Origin: Nostoc sp. MG11
Lineage (GTDB): Bacteria > Cyanobacteriota > Cyanobacteriia > Cyanobacteriales > Nostocaceae
Length of the DNA: 64,000 bases
Direction: 5' to 3'
Assembly: GCF_014904695.1 (NCBI RefSeq)
Contig: NZ_JACXXN010000007.1
Coordinates: forward strand, 241,377 to 305,376
The notes under the pieces are model-generated. The model searched no databases. It had not been told where the DNA came from and worked only from the letters and a program-made list of their open reading frames with translations. Each line of letters starts with the position of its first letter. Position 1 is the stretch's first letter. Both the position numbers and the translations under genes were made by a program. Below are positions 16,901-25,492 of the stretch, in pieces.

Positions 16901-17349
16901 TTCCTCGCATCTTGGGTGCAATTAAAGCTGATTCCACTACTCCTACTTTAACCCTTCCCAAAGAGCATAACTCTGCTGTGATGCGTGTCAAACGTCAATT
17001 TGCAGAAGAAGTGAAGCATCGCCAAGCAGAACGGGAATTTAATCAGCGTTTGACTCAAGGACAACGATATATTCTACGTGAACTAAGAATATTTTTTAAA
17101 TCAATTACAGACGAAGAAGTAAAAGGTCAAGTCAATATTCTAGAAAAGGCGTTCCGCGGTTCCATAATTCAAGCAATCAACCGAGAGTTAAATATACTGC
17201 GACGTAATGGTTTAATAGGTCAGCAATTGTTCAATCAACTAGTGCAAGTTTATCGCCAACATAATATGCACGAATGGCTGAATAATAGTTTTTCTACACT
17301 GTCTGAGCCAATTCCTATTATTATTTGTAGTGAAGCTTTGAACAGGTAG
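13978..17349 (+). CDS. PLD-family nuclease fused to SNF2-type (SF2) helicase, restriction subunit candidate
   Basis: This 1123-residue protein begins with a phospholipase-D-like domain. HAKAYIFD near residue 145 fits HxK(x)4D, and GSSNLT follows about 25 residues later, so the nuclease motif is intact. An SF2 ATPase of the SNF2/HepA kind follows: VVGLGKS (Walker A, about 296-303), LIDESHN (motif II, about 375), LLTATPRN (motif III), IFTQYADT, IATDVLAEGLNL and QRFGRIDRIGS (motif VI, about 810-820). The C-terminal 250 residues are helical. With the methylase upstream it could translocate on DNA and cut unmodified targets. SNF2-PLD-methylase sets are seen in defence islands; the substrate here is inferred. 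Confidence 0.88.
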   Translation: MPTHDIIDNRNQKLVDQINCILDSSSAAHFAVGYFFLSGFTPIAERLTNIKELRLLIGNTSNRQTIEQIAQGYRQLELIADKVEAQKYPKRSEEKRMANDTAANIRSSIELMDQTDEAETLVKNLVQMIEEKRLHVRVYTKGTLHAKAYIFDYGTVYDGKGRVLERTEKGIAIVGSSNLTLSGITHNTELNVVIHGNDNHKELTNWFEELWNEAEDFNETLMQEMKQSWAGSAVRPYDVYMKTLYSLIKDRLEDTTPKDLILEDEITKQLADFQKVAVNNAVQNIRDYGGAFVSDVVGLGKSFIGAAIVKHFEQIERARPLIICPAPLLEMWERYNEVYQLNARIFSMGMLKEDQESGFKVLLDDFKSKDRDFVLIDESHNLRNHTTQRYKVVEAFLATGKRCCLLTATPRNKSAWDIYHQLKLFHQDDKTDLPIDPPDLKQYFQLVEKGEKKLPELLSHILIRRTRNHILRFYGRDSQTHQEVDHANFREYLDGTRRAYVIVGGKHRFFPKRELETIEYSIEDTYQGLYQELRQYLGKSRKRQLVKPPVNELSYARYGLWNYVLKDKQKQEPYNTLQRAGANLRGLMRVLLFKRFESSVYAFKETIKKLLLVHERFLNALSQGFIPAGEEARTLLSEDYNQAEEQDLMDALYQVSGKYDLADFDGQKLQQHIEHDINLLKKVQALVEPITPDKDTKLQTLRTWLDKSVLKGKKRLIFTQYADTAKYLYENLNSQGKQDDIDVIYSGSNKNKTRLVGRFAPKANKEYKFKPGETEINTLIATDVLAEGLNLQDGDLIINYDLHWNPVKLIQRFGRIDRIGSDKDIISGYNFLPELGIERNLGLKQKLKNRIQEIHDTIGEDAAILDRTEQLNEEAMYAIYEQQGKQLSLFDMEDEEAFLDLNEAEEILRKLQKDDPGEFERIANLPHGIRTAKFFMQQKATYVFCEASDSNRPDIKGYQQLFLLDDEGNIISRDIPRILGAIKADSTTPTLTLPKEHNSAVMRVKRQFAEEVKHRQAEREFNQRLTQGQRYILRELRIFFKSITDEEVKGQVNILEKAFRGSIIQAINRELNILRRNGLIGQQLFNQLVQVYRQHNMHEWLNNSFSTLSEPIPIIICSEALNR

Positions 17350-17362
17350 AAAATGAATGTAG

Positions 17363-17387
17363 AGAGACGTAGCAGTGCTACGTCTCT
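17363..17387. terminator. Perfect hairpin after the PLD-helicase gene
   Basis: AGAGACGTAGCA and TGCTACGTCTCT form 12 perfect pairs around a single centre base, 13 bp beyond the stop codon. There is no T-run, so it may be a dispersed palindromic repeat rather than a true terminator. Confidence 0.4.
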
Positions 17388-17410
17388 ACTATTCAGGAAA
17401 CCCCTAATGG

Positions 17411-17444
17411 AAAAACCTGCCAATCTTTTGAAAAGACTAGCAGG
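17411..17444 (-). terminator. Intrinsic terminator of the tRNA-Pro gene
   Basis: On the minus strand CCTGCTAGTCTTTT pairs with AAAAGATTGGCAGG and is followed by TTTTT, just downstream of tRNA-Pro. Confidence 0.75.
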
Positions 17445-17460
17445 CAAGGCTTATCATTGA

Positions 17461-17534
17461 TCGGAGCGGCGGGATTCGAACCCACGACCTCCACTACCCC
17501 AAAGTGGCGCGCTACCAAGCTGCGCTACGCCCCG
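17461..17534 (-). tRNA. tRNA-Pro (anticodon GGG)
   Basis: The minus strand folds into a complete cloverleaf. CGGGGCG pairs with CGCTCCG in the acceptor stem. CCACT/AGTGG closes a seven-base loop TTGGGGT with anticodon GGG. GTGGG/CCCGC closes the TTCGAAT T-loop. CCA is not encoded. A strong terminator follows. Confidence 0.95.
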
Positions 17535-17584
17535 GTCAGAATTTCAATTATATAGGAAAACGCTAAGTTAATCAAGAGACAAAT

Positions 17585-17950
17585 TTAAAAAACCTTGAGC
17601 ATCCCGGCGGCTTGCAGCAAAGCAGGAACAGCGGAAGCATTCCATTGCCCTTCTGCACACCGTCCTGTGTTCAGGATAAAGCGCAGGCTGTAGGCATGAG
17701 GATAGCCTTCTACTTCCATCCACAATAAATCGCTCTCGGCTTCACAGGCAATTTTCTCTTCATCCATCAGCTCAGTTGCAAGTTGCTTCATGGTGTCTGC
17801 TAACTGTCCCAGTAGACGGCAAAAATCACTCAACTCTGCTTCGGTTAATTCAACTGCCCAATCATCTGTACCTACTAATCCTTTAAATTCAGGTGCATCG
17901 GGTTTCCAGCCAATACGCCAACCAGAGCCGATTTTTATAACGCGTTCCAT
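17585..17950 (-). CDS. DUF1818 family protein
   Basis: This 121-residue soluble protein matches what I know of the cyanobacteria-specific DUF1818 family. It has an opening GSGWRIGWKPDAPEFKGLVG, an acidic middle with ELSDFCRLLGQL, and the WMEVEGYPHAYSLRFIL strand region. No catalytic motif is visible and the function is not known. It lies downstream of rpoZ and a hypothetical gene on the same strand, but a 200-bp stretch full of hairpins separates it, so co-transcription is doubtful. Confidence 0.82.
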   Translation of the reverse strand: MERVIKIGSGWRIGWKPDAPEFKGLVGTDDWAVELTEAELSDFCRLLGQLADTMKQLATELMDEEKIACEAESDLLWMEVEGYPHAYSLRFILNTGRCAEGQWNASAVPALLQAAGMLKVF

Positions 17951-18000
17951 AGTTTAATTTTTTAAACGCAGAGGACGCAGAGATTTTACGCAGAGAGAAG

Positions 18001-18125
18001 TCGGAGCGGCGGCTTCAGCCGATGGTCTGTATCACTGCCGAGAGGCGCAAGGCTTTGTGCCTCTCCCTTGTGTCCAAAGGACACAAGGCAACTGTTCTTT
18101 CAGAACGGTTAGCGATCTGAACTTC
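18001..18125. repeat. Cluster of small palindromic repeats
   Basis: At least two strong hairpins lie back to back: AGAGGC...GCCTCT (18041-18064) and a perfect 10-bp CCTTGTGTCC/GGACACAAGG (18066-18088). They are preceded by GGCTTCAGCC and followed by a smaller GTTCTTTCAGAAC palindrome. The block resembles nested dispersed repeats of Nostoc genomes and fills the gap between the DUF1818 gene and the hypothetical gene upstream of it. Confidence 0.6.
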
Positions 18126-18164
18126 GGTGGGGACGCAAAGGAAAATTTTTGACTCTGGGTTTGG

Positions 18165-18773
18165 TCATTTCAGTAATTCGGCACCTCCTTGTTGCGATCG
18201 CTGTGGGGTAGGTGATGTACTAGGACTGGGTGTGGTGTTGGAGGTGGGGGCTAGTGTGTTTTGGGAATTTGTATTGAAGATATTGACTAATACCTGCACT
18301 AGTGCATCTCTCTGGCTACGGTTGAGGCGGGCGATCGCAGTCCGATCGCCTTCTATAGGATTTTGTCGTAATATATCGTTACCCGGATACGAACTGTCAT
18401 ACATAATTTCATTCGCACCCAGGTAATCAGCTAAAGTTAGCTTCCAATCCAAGCGATAAATTGCAGAACGCTCTTTTGTGTAAATGTGATACCTGATTAA
18501 GCGACTTACTAAGGTATTGTTTTGGGCAACTTTTCCAGTTTCTTTACTGATATATTTATTTTCTCGTGGGAATTCGGGTAACTGCTGATACACTTGTTGC
18601 CAAACATCGCTAGGAGTGATTCTTTGAGCGATCGCAGGTTGAATACCAAGTAAACTTGTATATGTTGATTGACTCACCCCTGAGCCTAAAACAACTACAC
18701 CCACTACCACAAAGGCAGTGAGTGTCTGCCCAGACTTGAACAGGAGTTGAATGAACGACAAATTTTTGCTCAT
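18165..18773 (-). CDS. Exported hypothetical protein downstream of rpoZ
   Basis: The 202-residue protein has an N-terminal hydrophobic segment (TLTAFVVVGVVVLGSG) and a likely signal-peptidase site after QPAIAQ, so it is probably periplasmic or lumenal. The central part (TPSDVWQQVYQQLPEFP, LTLADYLG) is globular, and the end is a Ser/Thr/Pro-rich low-complexity tail. I do not recognise a named family. It starts 21 bp after rpoZ on the same strand and is probably co-transcribed with it. Confidence 0.65.
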   Translation of the reverse strand: MSKNLSFIQLLFKSGQTLTAFVVVGVVVLGSGVSQSTYTSLLGIQPAIAQRITPSDVWQQVYQQLPEFPRENKYISKETGKVAQNNTLVSRLIRYHIYTKERSAIYRLDWKLTLADYLGANEIMYDSSYPGNDILRQNPIEGDRTAIARLNRSQRDALVQVLVNIFNTNSQNTLAPTSNTTPSPSTSPTPQRSQQGGAELLK

Positions 18774-18794
18774 TCTACTTTCACAAAAGCCTTT

Positions 18795-19031
18795 TTATAT
18801 TTCGCCGATAATTTCTGGCTGAGTTAGTTCATCAGACATCTCAATGATTGCCCTTAGCACTGGTTTCATCATGGCATCTTCGGCATTTTCAAAGTCTTCA
18901 TAACGCCGACGCTTAGCACGATTTGCCACCTGAACCGTAATGCGGTAGCGATTTGAGGCTGCACTAATCAGATCTTCAGAACGGTGCATAATTTGAGATT
19001 GAGTTGTCTCGAACTTAGAACGCTTTAGCAT
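18795..19031 (-). CDS. rpoZ: RNA polymerase omega subunit
   Basis: The 78-residue protein matches cyanobacterial/plastid-type omega (Ycf61). [20 protein letters not shown] is the conserved core, followed by [11 protein letters not shown] and an acidic helix. Omega binds the beta' subunit and helps assemble core RNA polymerase; in cyanobacteria it also influences sigma-factor recruitment. Length is typical. It heads a short operon with the exported hypothetical protein. Confidence 0.92.
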   Translation of the reverse strand: MLKRSKFETTQSQIMHRSEDLISAASNRYRITVQVANRAKRRRYEDFENAEDAMMKPVLRAIIEMSDELTQPEIIGEI

Positions 19032-19191
19032 AGTTAGTGGTTCTTGGGGTCACTCCCCAGTGTAGCAGCACTGAATAAATCTGTTGCCGTCTGCTTAATT
19101 GCCAGCAACCTCTCTGTTGATAGAGGCTATGAGCTTCCCAGTCAATTTATAAGTAACTTGTAATACTACATAAATAAAGTGACGTAACCTC

Positions 19192-19611
19192 ATGGCTGAC
19201 CTTGTGGAAACTGCTGTCAACGCAGGAAATTTTAATACGCTGATCAAGGCTGTTGAAGCTATTAACCTCATAGAAACTCTTCAGAGTCCTGGTCCTTTCA
19301 CAGTCTTTGCACCGACTGACGAAGCATTTGCCAAACTGCCAGAGGGTACTTTAGAATCGCTGCTGCAAGACATCCCTAAGCTGAAGAAAATTGTGACGTA
19401 TCATGTTGCTTTTGGCGATGTTAGGTCTGATGATTTAGTACAGATTGACGAGGCACAGACAGTTGAGGGTTCAATTGTAGCAATTGAGTCTGCTAACGGC
19501 AAAATTAAGGTGAATGACGCCAATGTTCTCAAAACCGATATTCTGACAGACAATGGCGTAATCCACGTTATTGATGCAGTATTAATGCCTGCAATGGTGG
19601 CTGGGAAGTAA
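19192..19611 (+). CDS. Fasciclin (FAS1) domain protein
   Basis: A single FAS1 domain fills this 139-residue protein. The H1 box is [16 protein letters not shown] (about residues 36-51), the YHV motif is in [12 protein letters not shown], and the H2 box is [13 protein letters not shown] at the end. FAS1 domains mediate adhesion or protein-protein contacts, usually outside the cell. No signal peptide is present in this frame, so it is cytoplasmic or exported by another route; such leaderless FAS1 proteins are common in cyanobacteria. It stands alone and faces the GH13 gene convergently. Confidence 0.9.
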   Translation: MADLVETAVNAGNFNTLIKAVEAINLIETLQSPGPFTVFAPTDEAFAKLPEGTLESLLQDIPKLKKIVTYHVAFGDVRSDDLVQIDEAQTVEGSIVAIESANGKIKVNDANVLKTDILTDNGVIHVIDAVLMPAMVAGK

Positions 19612-19623
19612 GGATTGGGTATT

Positions 19624-19690
19624 GGGGAAAGGGAAAGGGATAAGGGGCAAAAGGGAAAAGTATACTCTTACCCTTTAACCTTTTCCCCCT
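19624..19690. repeat. Purine/pyrimidine palindrome between convergent genes
   Basis: GGGGAAAGGGAAAGGG on the left pairs with CCCTTTAACCTTTTCCCC on the right. The unit lies between the convergent FAS1 and GH13 genes, so it could stop transcription from both sides. It has the same composition as the palindrome inside the MITE-like element at 4679-4786, but no matching termini. Confidence 0.5.
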
Positions 19691-19711
19691 GTTAAGAGTC
19701 CCTAGTCCTCG

Positions 19712-21169
19712 TTACCCTACACCCAGAATGCAACCACTGCGTGCGGGAACAGTCAACGTCAACTGCTGAGTTTCTTTACCATTCCACTCAACCTCAGCAG
19801 TGCCATATAAAAGCTTGTTGGGTTGAGTGTGCATTGCGATATCTACATTCGCTTTTGCTGAAGCTGTACCAGCGTTAACAGCAATAATTAATTCTTCTTT
19901 GTCTAAAGTGCGGGCAAAGATGTAAAGTTCTCCCTGAGCATATAGAACCTGGTAATCACCTGTACGCAAGGCCGGATAAGCATGACGCAGGGCAATTAAT
20001 TGGCGGTGAGTATCGAAAATTTCTCGATCCCAGTTAGCTTCTAAAGGAAAGCCGCGACGTGAGTCTGGATCTATAGCACCAGGTAAACCAACTTCATCAC
20101 CATAATAGATACTAGGAGCGCCTGGAAAGGTGAGTACTAGTAGAGTTGACAATTCCACACTGGCTTTATCACCACCAGCAATAGTCATCAGTCGCGCTGT
20201 ATCGTGACTTGCTAGCAAATTGAGTTGAGTCAGCTGAATTTCCCAAGGATAAAGTTGCAGTACTTCTTGGATTTTGGTAGCGTATTCAGCCGCAAATAAG
20301 GGTGGGTAGGGTTGATAGTCGCGGCTTTGGACTTGTTCTAAGACTACGCGATCGCCAGCAGCAAAGGCAATTGTTGGCCCGGCAAAAAGATAATTCATCA
20401 CGCCATCAAATTGCGTTCCATCCAACCACTCACAGGAATCTCCCCAGACTTCCCCAACAATGTAGGCGTCAGGATTTATGGCTTTAACGCGATCGCGAAA
20501 TTCTTGCCAAAAACCAGGAGTTTTTATTTCAAATGGTACATCTAAGCGCCAACCATCAATGCCGAATTTAATCCAATATTCGGCAATTTCCATAATGTAT
20601 TCCCGTACTTCGGGGTTGTCGTGGTTAAATTCTGGCAACGCCCGATTTCCGGCCCAACCCGCGTAGTTAGCAGGAAACTCTCCATTGTAGGGTGACAAGG
20701 GCCAGTCTTCAATTTTGAACCAATTTACCCAAGGGGAATGGGGGCCATTCTCTAAAACATCGTGGAAAAAGAAAAAGCCACGGCTGGAATGGTTAAATAC
20801 TCCATCGAGAACGACTTTGATATTTCGTTGATGGGCTGCATCTAGTAATTCTTTAAAAGCTTCATTGCCCCCCAGCATCGGGTCAACTAGATAATAATCG
20901 TGGGTATGATAGCGGTGATTACTAGCAGATTGAAAAATGGGTGTGAAGTAAATCGCGTTAATTCCCAGGTCTTGTATATAGTCTAATTGCTCCAAGATGC
21001 CCCATAAATCGCCGCCTTTATAACCTTGGAGTGTTGGCATAGCATCCCAATCTTCCCAACGGGCTTCATGCAACAGCCGTTTGCGTGGCTGTTTGCTTCT
21101 AGCAAAGCGGTCTGGAAAAATTTGGTAGAAAACAGCGTGCTTCACCCAGTCTGGTGTTTGAATTTGCAT
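19712..21169 (-). CDS. GH13 alpha-amylase family debranching enzyme (cyclomaltodextrinase-like, no N-domain)
   Basis: At 485 residues it starts directly with the catalytic barrel (DWVKHAVFYQIFPDRF). It therefore lacks the N-terminal domain of ordinary cyclomaltodextrinases and neopullulanases. GH13 regions are DGVFNHSS, DGWRLDVPFE (nucleophile Asp), GEVWGD (acid/base Glu) and LNLLASHDTAR (stabiliser Asp). Length and opening match the Nostoc punctiforme debranching enzyme, which hydrolyses alpha-1,6 links in short branched glucans. It probably recycles maltodextrins from glycogen in the cytosol. The match is from memory of that protein and should be confirmed by alignment. Confidence 0.9.
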   Translation of the reverse strand: MQIQTPDWVKHAVFYQIFPDRFARSKQPRKRLLHEARWEDWDAMPTLQGYKGGDLWGILEQLDYIQDLGINAIYFTPIFQSASNHRYHTHDYYLVDPMLGGNEAFKELLDAAHQRNIKVVLDGVFNHSSRGFFFFHDVLENGPHSPWVNWFKIEDWPLSPYNGEFPANYAGWAGNRALPEFNHDNPEVREYIMEIAEYWIKFGIDGWRLDVPFEIKTPGFWQEFRDRVKAINPDAYIVGEVWGDSCEWLDGTQFDGVMNYLFAGPTIAFAAGDRVVLEQVQSRDYQPYPPLFAAEYATKIQEVLQLYPWEIQLTQLNLLASHDTARLMTIAGGDKASVELSTLLVLTFPGAPSIYYGDEVGLPGAIDPDSRRGFPLEANWDREIFDTHRQLIALRHAYPALRTGDYQVLYAQGELYIFARTLDKEELIIAVNAGTASAKANVDIAMHTQPNKLLYGTAEVEWNGKETQQLTLTVPARSGCILGVG

Positions 21170-21708
21170 GAATTACTCTTTGTACCTTCAGAAGCGATCG
21201 TTGCAAATACTAGCTTCTTTGTGGCTCTTACTTATGATAGAAAATTGGGGAATAGTCAAAAGTCAAAGGTCAAGGGTCAAGAGTCAGTTGTCTCCTTGTC
21301 CTTCTTGTTCCTTGCTTTCTCTGCTATACCTTTTACTTTGGATTTTTACGCAATTTTTATTAGTGTTAACTGTTTTGACTACTCTTATTTATTGTTTTTA
21401 ATATTTACCAATATCATCATTTTTAGTTATTACTTCATAATTCTTGATTATTTTGCACTTAAAGTTATCCGTAACAACTGAGGTAGATACTGGATTAGTC
21501 TCATAGCTCATGAAAATTACTGGTAATAGTCGAATGTGGCTGCTCAAAGATGTTGCACTAGCCAGTTAAAATCCCCTTGAGGAAGACATAATCCAGCAAT
21601 GTGAGTTATACCAAGTTGCATCCAGTCGTAGTTACACAAAAAGACTCAGAATTCAAAATATCGTTTCTTTTAACTCTTGACTCCCAAAAAATTAAATTTG
21701 AGGTAAAA
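21170..21708. other. Intergenic stretch with GTCAAAG-type tandem repeats
   Basis: Between the divergent GH13 and subtilase genes. At 21253-21290 a degenerate heptamer array (AGTCAAAAGTCAAAGGTCAAGGGTCAAG in outline) resembles the STRRs of heterocystous cyanobacteria. The rest is AT-rich. The GTG at 21601 would extend the subtilase by 36 residues. Nothing else is supported. Confidence 0.5.
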
Positions 21709-23436
21709 ATGAGACACGAAAAACTTTCTCCCGGATTACTTTTGGCATATCATGACTATCAAAGTGAAGGAGAGCCAGCTTTAATTACGCATAAGCGATC
21801 GCTTGGTATAGTTACCTCTAAAAATACCGTCAAGCCTACTAAGAGCGTCATTTTTATCTACTGCAATGCTGAAGCAGACTTGAGTGAATTATCACAATAT
21901 GGTATTCAAGTCAATCAAAACACAGGGAGTGTGCGGACAGCTTACTTACCGATAGATAGTCTAGATGCCTTATCTGAAGAAGCTGCTGTCCAGCGCCTCA
22001 AACCATCGCGCAAACTTAAGCTAGCAATGGACGTTGCACCTGGAGCAGTCCACATACCAGATTTTAAGAGCAAAACTGGATTAACTGGTAAAGGAGTCAT
22101 CATCGGCATCATAGACAGTGGTATTGACTCAAAGCATCCTGCCTTTGATGGGCGGATTTTAAGCATTTGGGATCAAACGCTGCCAGGTCCAGGAGTCATA
22201 GAGGGCAGCTATGGAGCTGAACTTACAGGAACACAACTGACAATTTCCCAGGATACTGATGGTCATGGTACGCACGTTGCCGGAATTGCCGCCGGTGCTG
22301 ATACCACTTATGGTGGTGTAGCACCAGACGCAGAGTTGATTATCATCAAGACTGACTTGCAAGATGCCCACATTGCCGATGGCATTCGCTACATTTTCCG
22401 AGTAGCAAGTGAGTTAGGACGCCCTGCTATAGTGAATCTCAGCTTAGGTGGACACGCAGATGGTCACGACGGTAGCGACTCATTGTCAAAAATCATTGAT
22501 GCCGAAACTGGCCCTGGACGGATTGTTTGCTGTGCAGCCGGGAACGAGGGTAACGACAATATTCATGGTCAAGCAACCATACCCGCCAAAAGTATGCGTG
22601 GTATGCGTTTTAATGTTCCTCTGAATCAAGTAGGTATAGTTTGGTTAAATGCTTGGTATTCCAGGAACAGTGAGTTGGAAGTGTCGGTGCGCGGCCCCAA
22701 CGGTTTCGTCACACCCTTCCAAAAAATTATTGCTAATGGCAATCCCACACAAGATTATGATTTGCCAGATGCACAGGTACAAGTGGCTACACCAGGAGCC
22801 GACCCAGTTAATGGCGACCATAATTTCTTTGTACAAGTTCGTGGTAAAGGCAAAACGCCAGTACAAGGAGGTATTTGGCAGTTGCGAGTACGTAATACTT
22901 CCTCAACCGACACCCGTTTGGATGTGTGGACACTAGATGATTCGTCGTCAGTGTTTTTTACGGGTCAAAGTGTCAAGGACTCAGTGAAAATTGGATCACC
23001 AGGAGCCGCTACCAGCGCGATTACAGTAGCCGCCTATACTACTAAATGTAATTACACCGATATTGATGCTCAGGCGCGAGAAATGGGTATGGAATTACAT
23101 GGCATTTCTGAGTTCAGCAGTGAAGGCCCTCTGCGGAATCAGGCCCAAAAGCCTGATGTGGCAGCACCGGGAGCGATGATTATTTCTACGCTTTCCTCTA
23201 ATGCCAATTTTGACCGTTCGATGACGGTTAATTCCAAGTTTGTAGCGATGGCTGGTACAAGCATGGCGACACCGTTCGTTACCGGCATAATAACACTGCT
23301 GTTACAGCGTGACCCCAAGCTTGATCCAGCTGCTGTTAAAGACTTGCTACGCAAGAATAGTTCTATTCCAGGAAAAGCCGCAGGAACATTTGATAACAAA
23401 TGGGGCTATGGAGTGATTAATGCATTAAATCTGTAA
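21709..23436 (+). CDS. S8 family serine peptidase (subtilisin-like), probably intracellular
   Basis: From the ATG at 21709 the enzyme has 575 residues; a GTG at 21601 would add 36, but only the ATG has a good GAGG site at the right distance. An N-terminal propeptide-like region (about residues 40-115: SVIFIYCNAEAD...LKPSRKLKL) precedes the catalytic domain. Asp136 lies in GIIDSGID, His189 in DGHGTHVAG, Asn279 in AAGNEG and Ser518 in AGTSMATP. No signal peptide is visible. The long stretch between Asn279 and Ser518 contains a beta-rich inserted domain. A small downstream gene encodes a protein similar to the propeptide-like region, so it may regulate this protease. Confidence 0.88.
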   Translation: MRHEKLSPGLLLAYHDYQSEGEPALITHKRSLGIVTSKNTVKPTKSVIFIYCNAEADLSELSQYGIQVNQNTGSVRTAYLPIDSLDALSEEAAVQRLKPSRKLKLAMDVAPGAVHIPDFKSKTGLTGKGVIIGIIDSGIDSKHPAFDGRILSIWDQTLPGPGVIEGSYGAELTGTQLTISQDTDGHGTHVAGIAAGADTTYGGVAPDAELIIIKTDLQDAHIADGIRYIFRVASELGRPAIVNLSLGGHADGHDGSDSLSKIIDAETGPGRIVCCAAGNEGNDNIHGQATIPAKSMRGMRFNVPLNQVGIVWLNAWYSRNSELEVSVRGPNGFVTPFQKIIANGNPTQDYDLPDAQVQVATPGADPVNGDHNFFVQVRGKGKTPVQGGIWQLRVRNTSSTDTRLDVWTLDDSSSVFFTGQSVKDSVKIGSPGAATSAITVAAYTTKCNYTDIDAQAREMGMELHGISEFSSEGPLRNQAQKPDVAAPGAMIISTLSSNANFDRSMTVNSKFVAMAGTSMATPFVTGIITLLLQRDPKLDPAAVKDLLRKNSSIPGKAAGTFDNKWGYGVINALNL

Positions 23437-23557
23437 TTAGATTGAGAAGCGCGTATATCTACGTCTGTATAAGGGTAGGCAATGATAACCCATAAATTTG
23501 ATAGGTTGATTGTATAGCAAGCTCACAAGTGCCTGCCCTTTTACCAAGGAACTGCTT

Positions 23558-23854
23558 ATGAATTATGAGAAGCTAGACACGGCTCTTGCTACAGCGCTAA
23601 ATAACGTTCATGACTCAGAAGAAAAGAGTTTGACGGTTTTCATCCATACTGAATCAATTGCAGACCCCGCTGCAACTGCTGTTTTAGAAAGCTTGGGCGT
23701 CAGCGGTGTCACCAATGGTCAAGATGTTTTCACCGCAACACTTTCACCAGATGCCATCTCGCAATTATCAGAGCAACCTTGGGTGCAGTATCTAACACTG
23801 TCGCAAAAATTGCGTTTGATTAAAAGGAGAGATATGGGCAGTTTGGGCGTTTGA
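23558..23854 (+). CDS. Stand-alone propeptide/inhibitor-like protein next to the subtilase
   Basis: From the ATG at 23558, which has AAGGA seven bases upstream, the protein has 98 residues. Its middle and end (KSLTVFIHTES... then LSEQPWVQYLTLSQKLRL) align with the subtilase's own N-terminal region (KSVIFIYCNAE... then LSEEAAVQRLKPSRKLKL). Same order, spacing and predicted strands suggest a shared fold like subtilisin propeptides or I9-type inhibitors. It may fold, inhibit or escort the protease encoded 121 bp upstream. The similarity is visible by eye; the function is inference. Confidence 0.7.
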   Translation: MNYEKLDTALATALNNVHDSEEKSLTVFIHTESIADPAATAVLESLGVSGVTNGQDVFTATLSPDAISQLSEQPWVQYLTLSQKLRLIKRRDMGSLGV

Positions 23855-24123
23855 TATGATATTTCAAAATTTAATATCTCAAACTTTTATTTTCTGCGTG
23901 AGGCTAATGAATTGTCTGATTATTTATTAAACTTAGCGATCGCTCCCCAATTTTTCCTACCAATCAATACAAATGTTCTAATATTTTTAGTTGTAGCAGT
24001 GCTATTCATCACTAATAGCATTTTGTAAAATTCACTCTTTAGAATCTTCGATCCCCCCTTACCAGCTGCCGCATACAGTCCTAAACTGAAGATGAGAGTT
24101 GAAAGGCAGTCGGGAGAATTTTT

Positions 24124-25413
24124 GTGAAAAAGGTATTATCAATCATTCTTGGCGGTGGTGCGGGTACTAGGCTTTATCCGTTAACCAAACTCCGCGCTAA
24201 GCCAGCAGTACCAGTAGCAGGGAAGTACCGCTTAATCGATATCCCGGTTAGTAACTGCATAAATTCCGAAATATTCAAAATCTATGTCCTGACACAATTT
24301 AACTCAGCTTCTCTAAATCGTCACATTGCGCGTACCTATAACTTTACTGGCTTCAGCGATGGATTTGTAGAAGTACTCGCTGCACAGCAGACGCCAGAAA
24401 ATCCTAACTGGTTTCAAGGTACAGCCGATGCTGTACGCCAGTACCTATGGCTGATGGAAGAATGGGATGCAGAAGAATATCTGATCCTCTCAGGTGATCA
24501 TCTCTACCGCATGGACTATCGTCTATTTATCCAGCGCCATAGGGAAACGGGTGCTGATATTACTCTCTCAGTCATCCCCATTGACGAGCGCCGCGCCTCA
24601 GATTTTGGCTTGATGAAAATTGACGATTCCGGTAGGGTAATTGACTTTAGCGAAAAACCCAAAGGCGACGCTTTAATTAAAATGCGTGTTGATACCAGTG
24701 TACTGGGATTAACAAAAGAACAAGCTCAATTACAGCCATACATCGCCTCAATGGGGATTTATGTCTTTAAGAAAGATGTTTTGTTCAAGTTGTTGAGAGA
24801 ATCTATAGAACGAACTGATTTTGGCAAAGAAATTATTCCTGATGCCAGTAAAGATTACAACGTTCAAGCATACTTATTTGATGACTACTGGGAAGATATT
24901 GGAACAATCGATGCGTTCTATCATGCAAATTTAGAGCTGACTCGCCAACCACAACCACCTTTTAGCTTCTATGACGAAAAAGCACCAATTTATACCCGTG
25001 CTCGATACTTACCACCGAGTAAACTCTTAGATTGCCACATCACAGAAGCAATTATTGGCGAAGGTTGTATTTTGAAAAACTGTCGCATTCAACATTCAGT
25101 TTTAGGAGTACGATCGCGGATTGAATCTGGCTGCATCATTGAAGAGTCCTTACTCATGGGTGCAGACTTTTATCAACCTTATGTAGAACGCCAATGTAGC
25201 TTAGAAAAAGGTGATATTCCCGTAGGCATTGGTACAGACTCGATCATCCGGCGTGCGATCGTCGATAAAAACGCCCGCATCGGTCATGATGTCAAAATTA
25301 TCAATAAGGATAATGTGCAAGAAGCCGACCGCGAAAGTCAAGGTTTCTACATCCGTAGTGGCATTGTTGTTGTGCTAAAAAATGCTGTGATTCCTGATGG
25401 GACTATCATTTAG
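24124..25413 (+). CDS. glgC: Glucose-1-phosphate adenylyltransferase (ADP-glucose pyrophosphorylase)
   Basis: The 429-residue enzyme makes ADP-glucose from ATP and glucose-1-phosphate, the committed step of glycogen synthesis. The nucleotide-binding opening is [34 protein letters not shown] follows, with [12 protein letters not shown], the catalytic [11 protein letters not shown] and the sugar-binding FSEKPKGD. The left-handed beta-helix end ([24 protein letters not shown]) carries the 3-phosphoglycerate/phosphate regulatory region. The start is GTG with upstream GGGAG. Length is normal for cyanobacterial GlgC. Confidence 0.97.
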   Translation: MKKVLSIILGGGAGTRLYPLTKLRAKPAVPVAGKYRLIDIPVSNCINSEIFKIYVLTQFNSASLNRHIARTYNFTGFSDGFVEVLAAQQTPENPNWFQGTADAVRQYLWLMEEWDAEEYLILSGDHLYRMDYRLFIQRHRETGADITLSVIPIDERRASDFGLMKIDDSGRVIDFSEKPKGDALIKMRVDTSVLGLTKEQAQLQPYIASMGIYVFKKDVLFKLLRESIERTDFGKEIIPDASKDYNVQAYLFDDYWEDIGTIDAFYHANLELTRQPQPPFSFYDEKAPIYTRARYLPPSKLLDCHITEAIIGEGCILKNCRIQHSVLGVRSRIESGCIIEESLLMGADFYQPYVERQCSLEKGDIPVGIGTDSIIRRAIVDKNARIGHDVKIINKDNVQEADRESQGFYIRSGIVVVLKNAVIPDGTII

Positions 25414-25470
25414 TCAAGGGTCAAGGGTCAGAGGTCAAGGGTTAAGGGTCAAGAGTCAAGACTGAATAAT
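25414..25470. repeat. GGTCAAG-type short tandem repeats
   Basis: A degenerate heptamer array (variants of GGTCAAG, GGTCAGA, GGTTAAG) starts right at the glgC stop. It has the same unit as the array at 21253-21290. Confidence 0.75.
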
Positions 25471-25492
25471 TTGGACTTTGGACTGTTAACTC

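Noticed and set aside
9801..17349. DISARM or BREX system
   Set aside because: Only a methylase and a PLD-SNF2 helicase are present. The DUF1998 pair (drmA/drmB), separate drmC, and the BREX pglZ and brxL/brxC type genes are missing.
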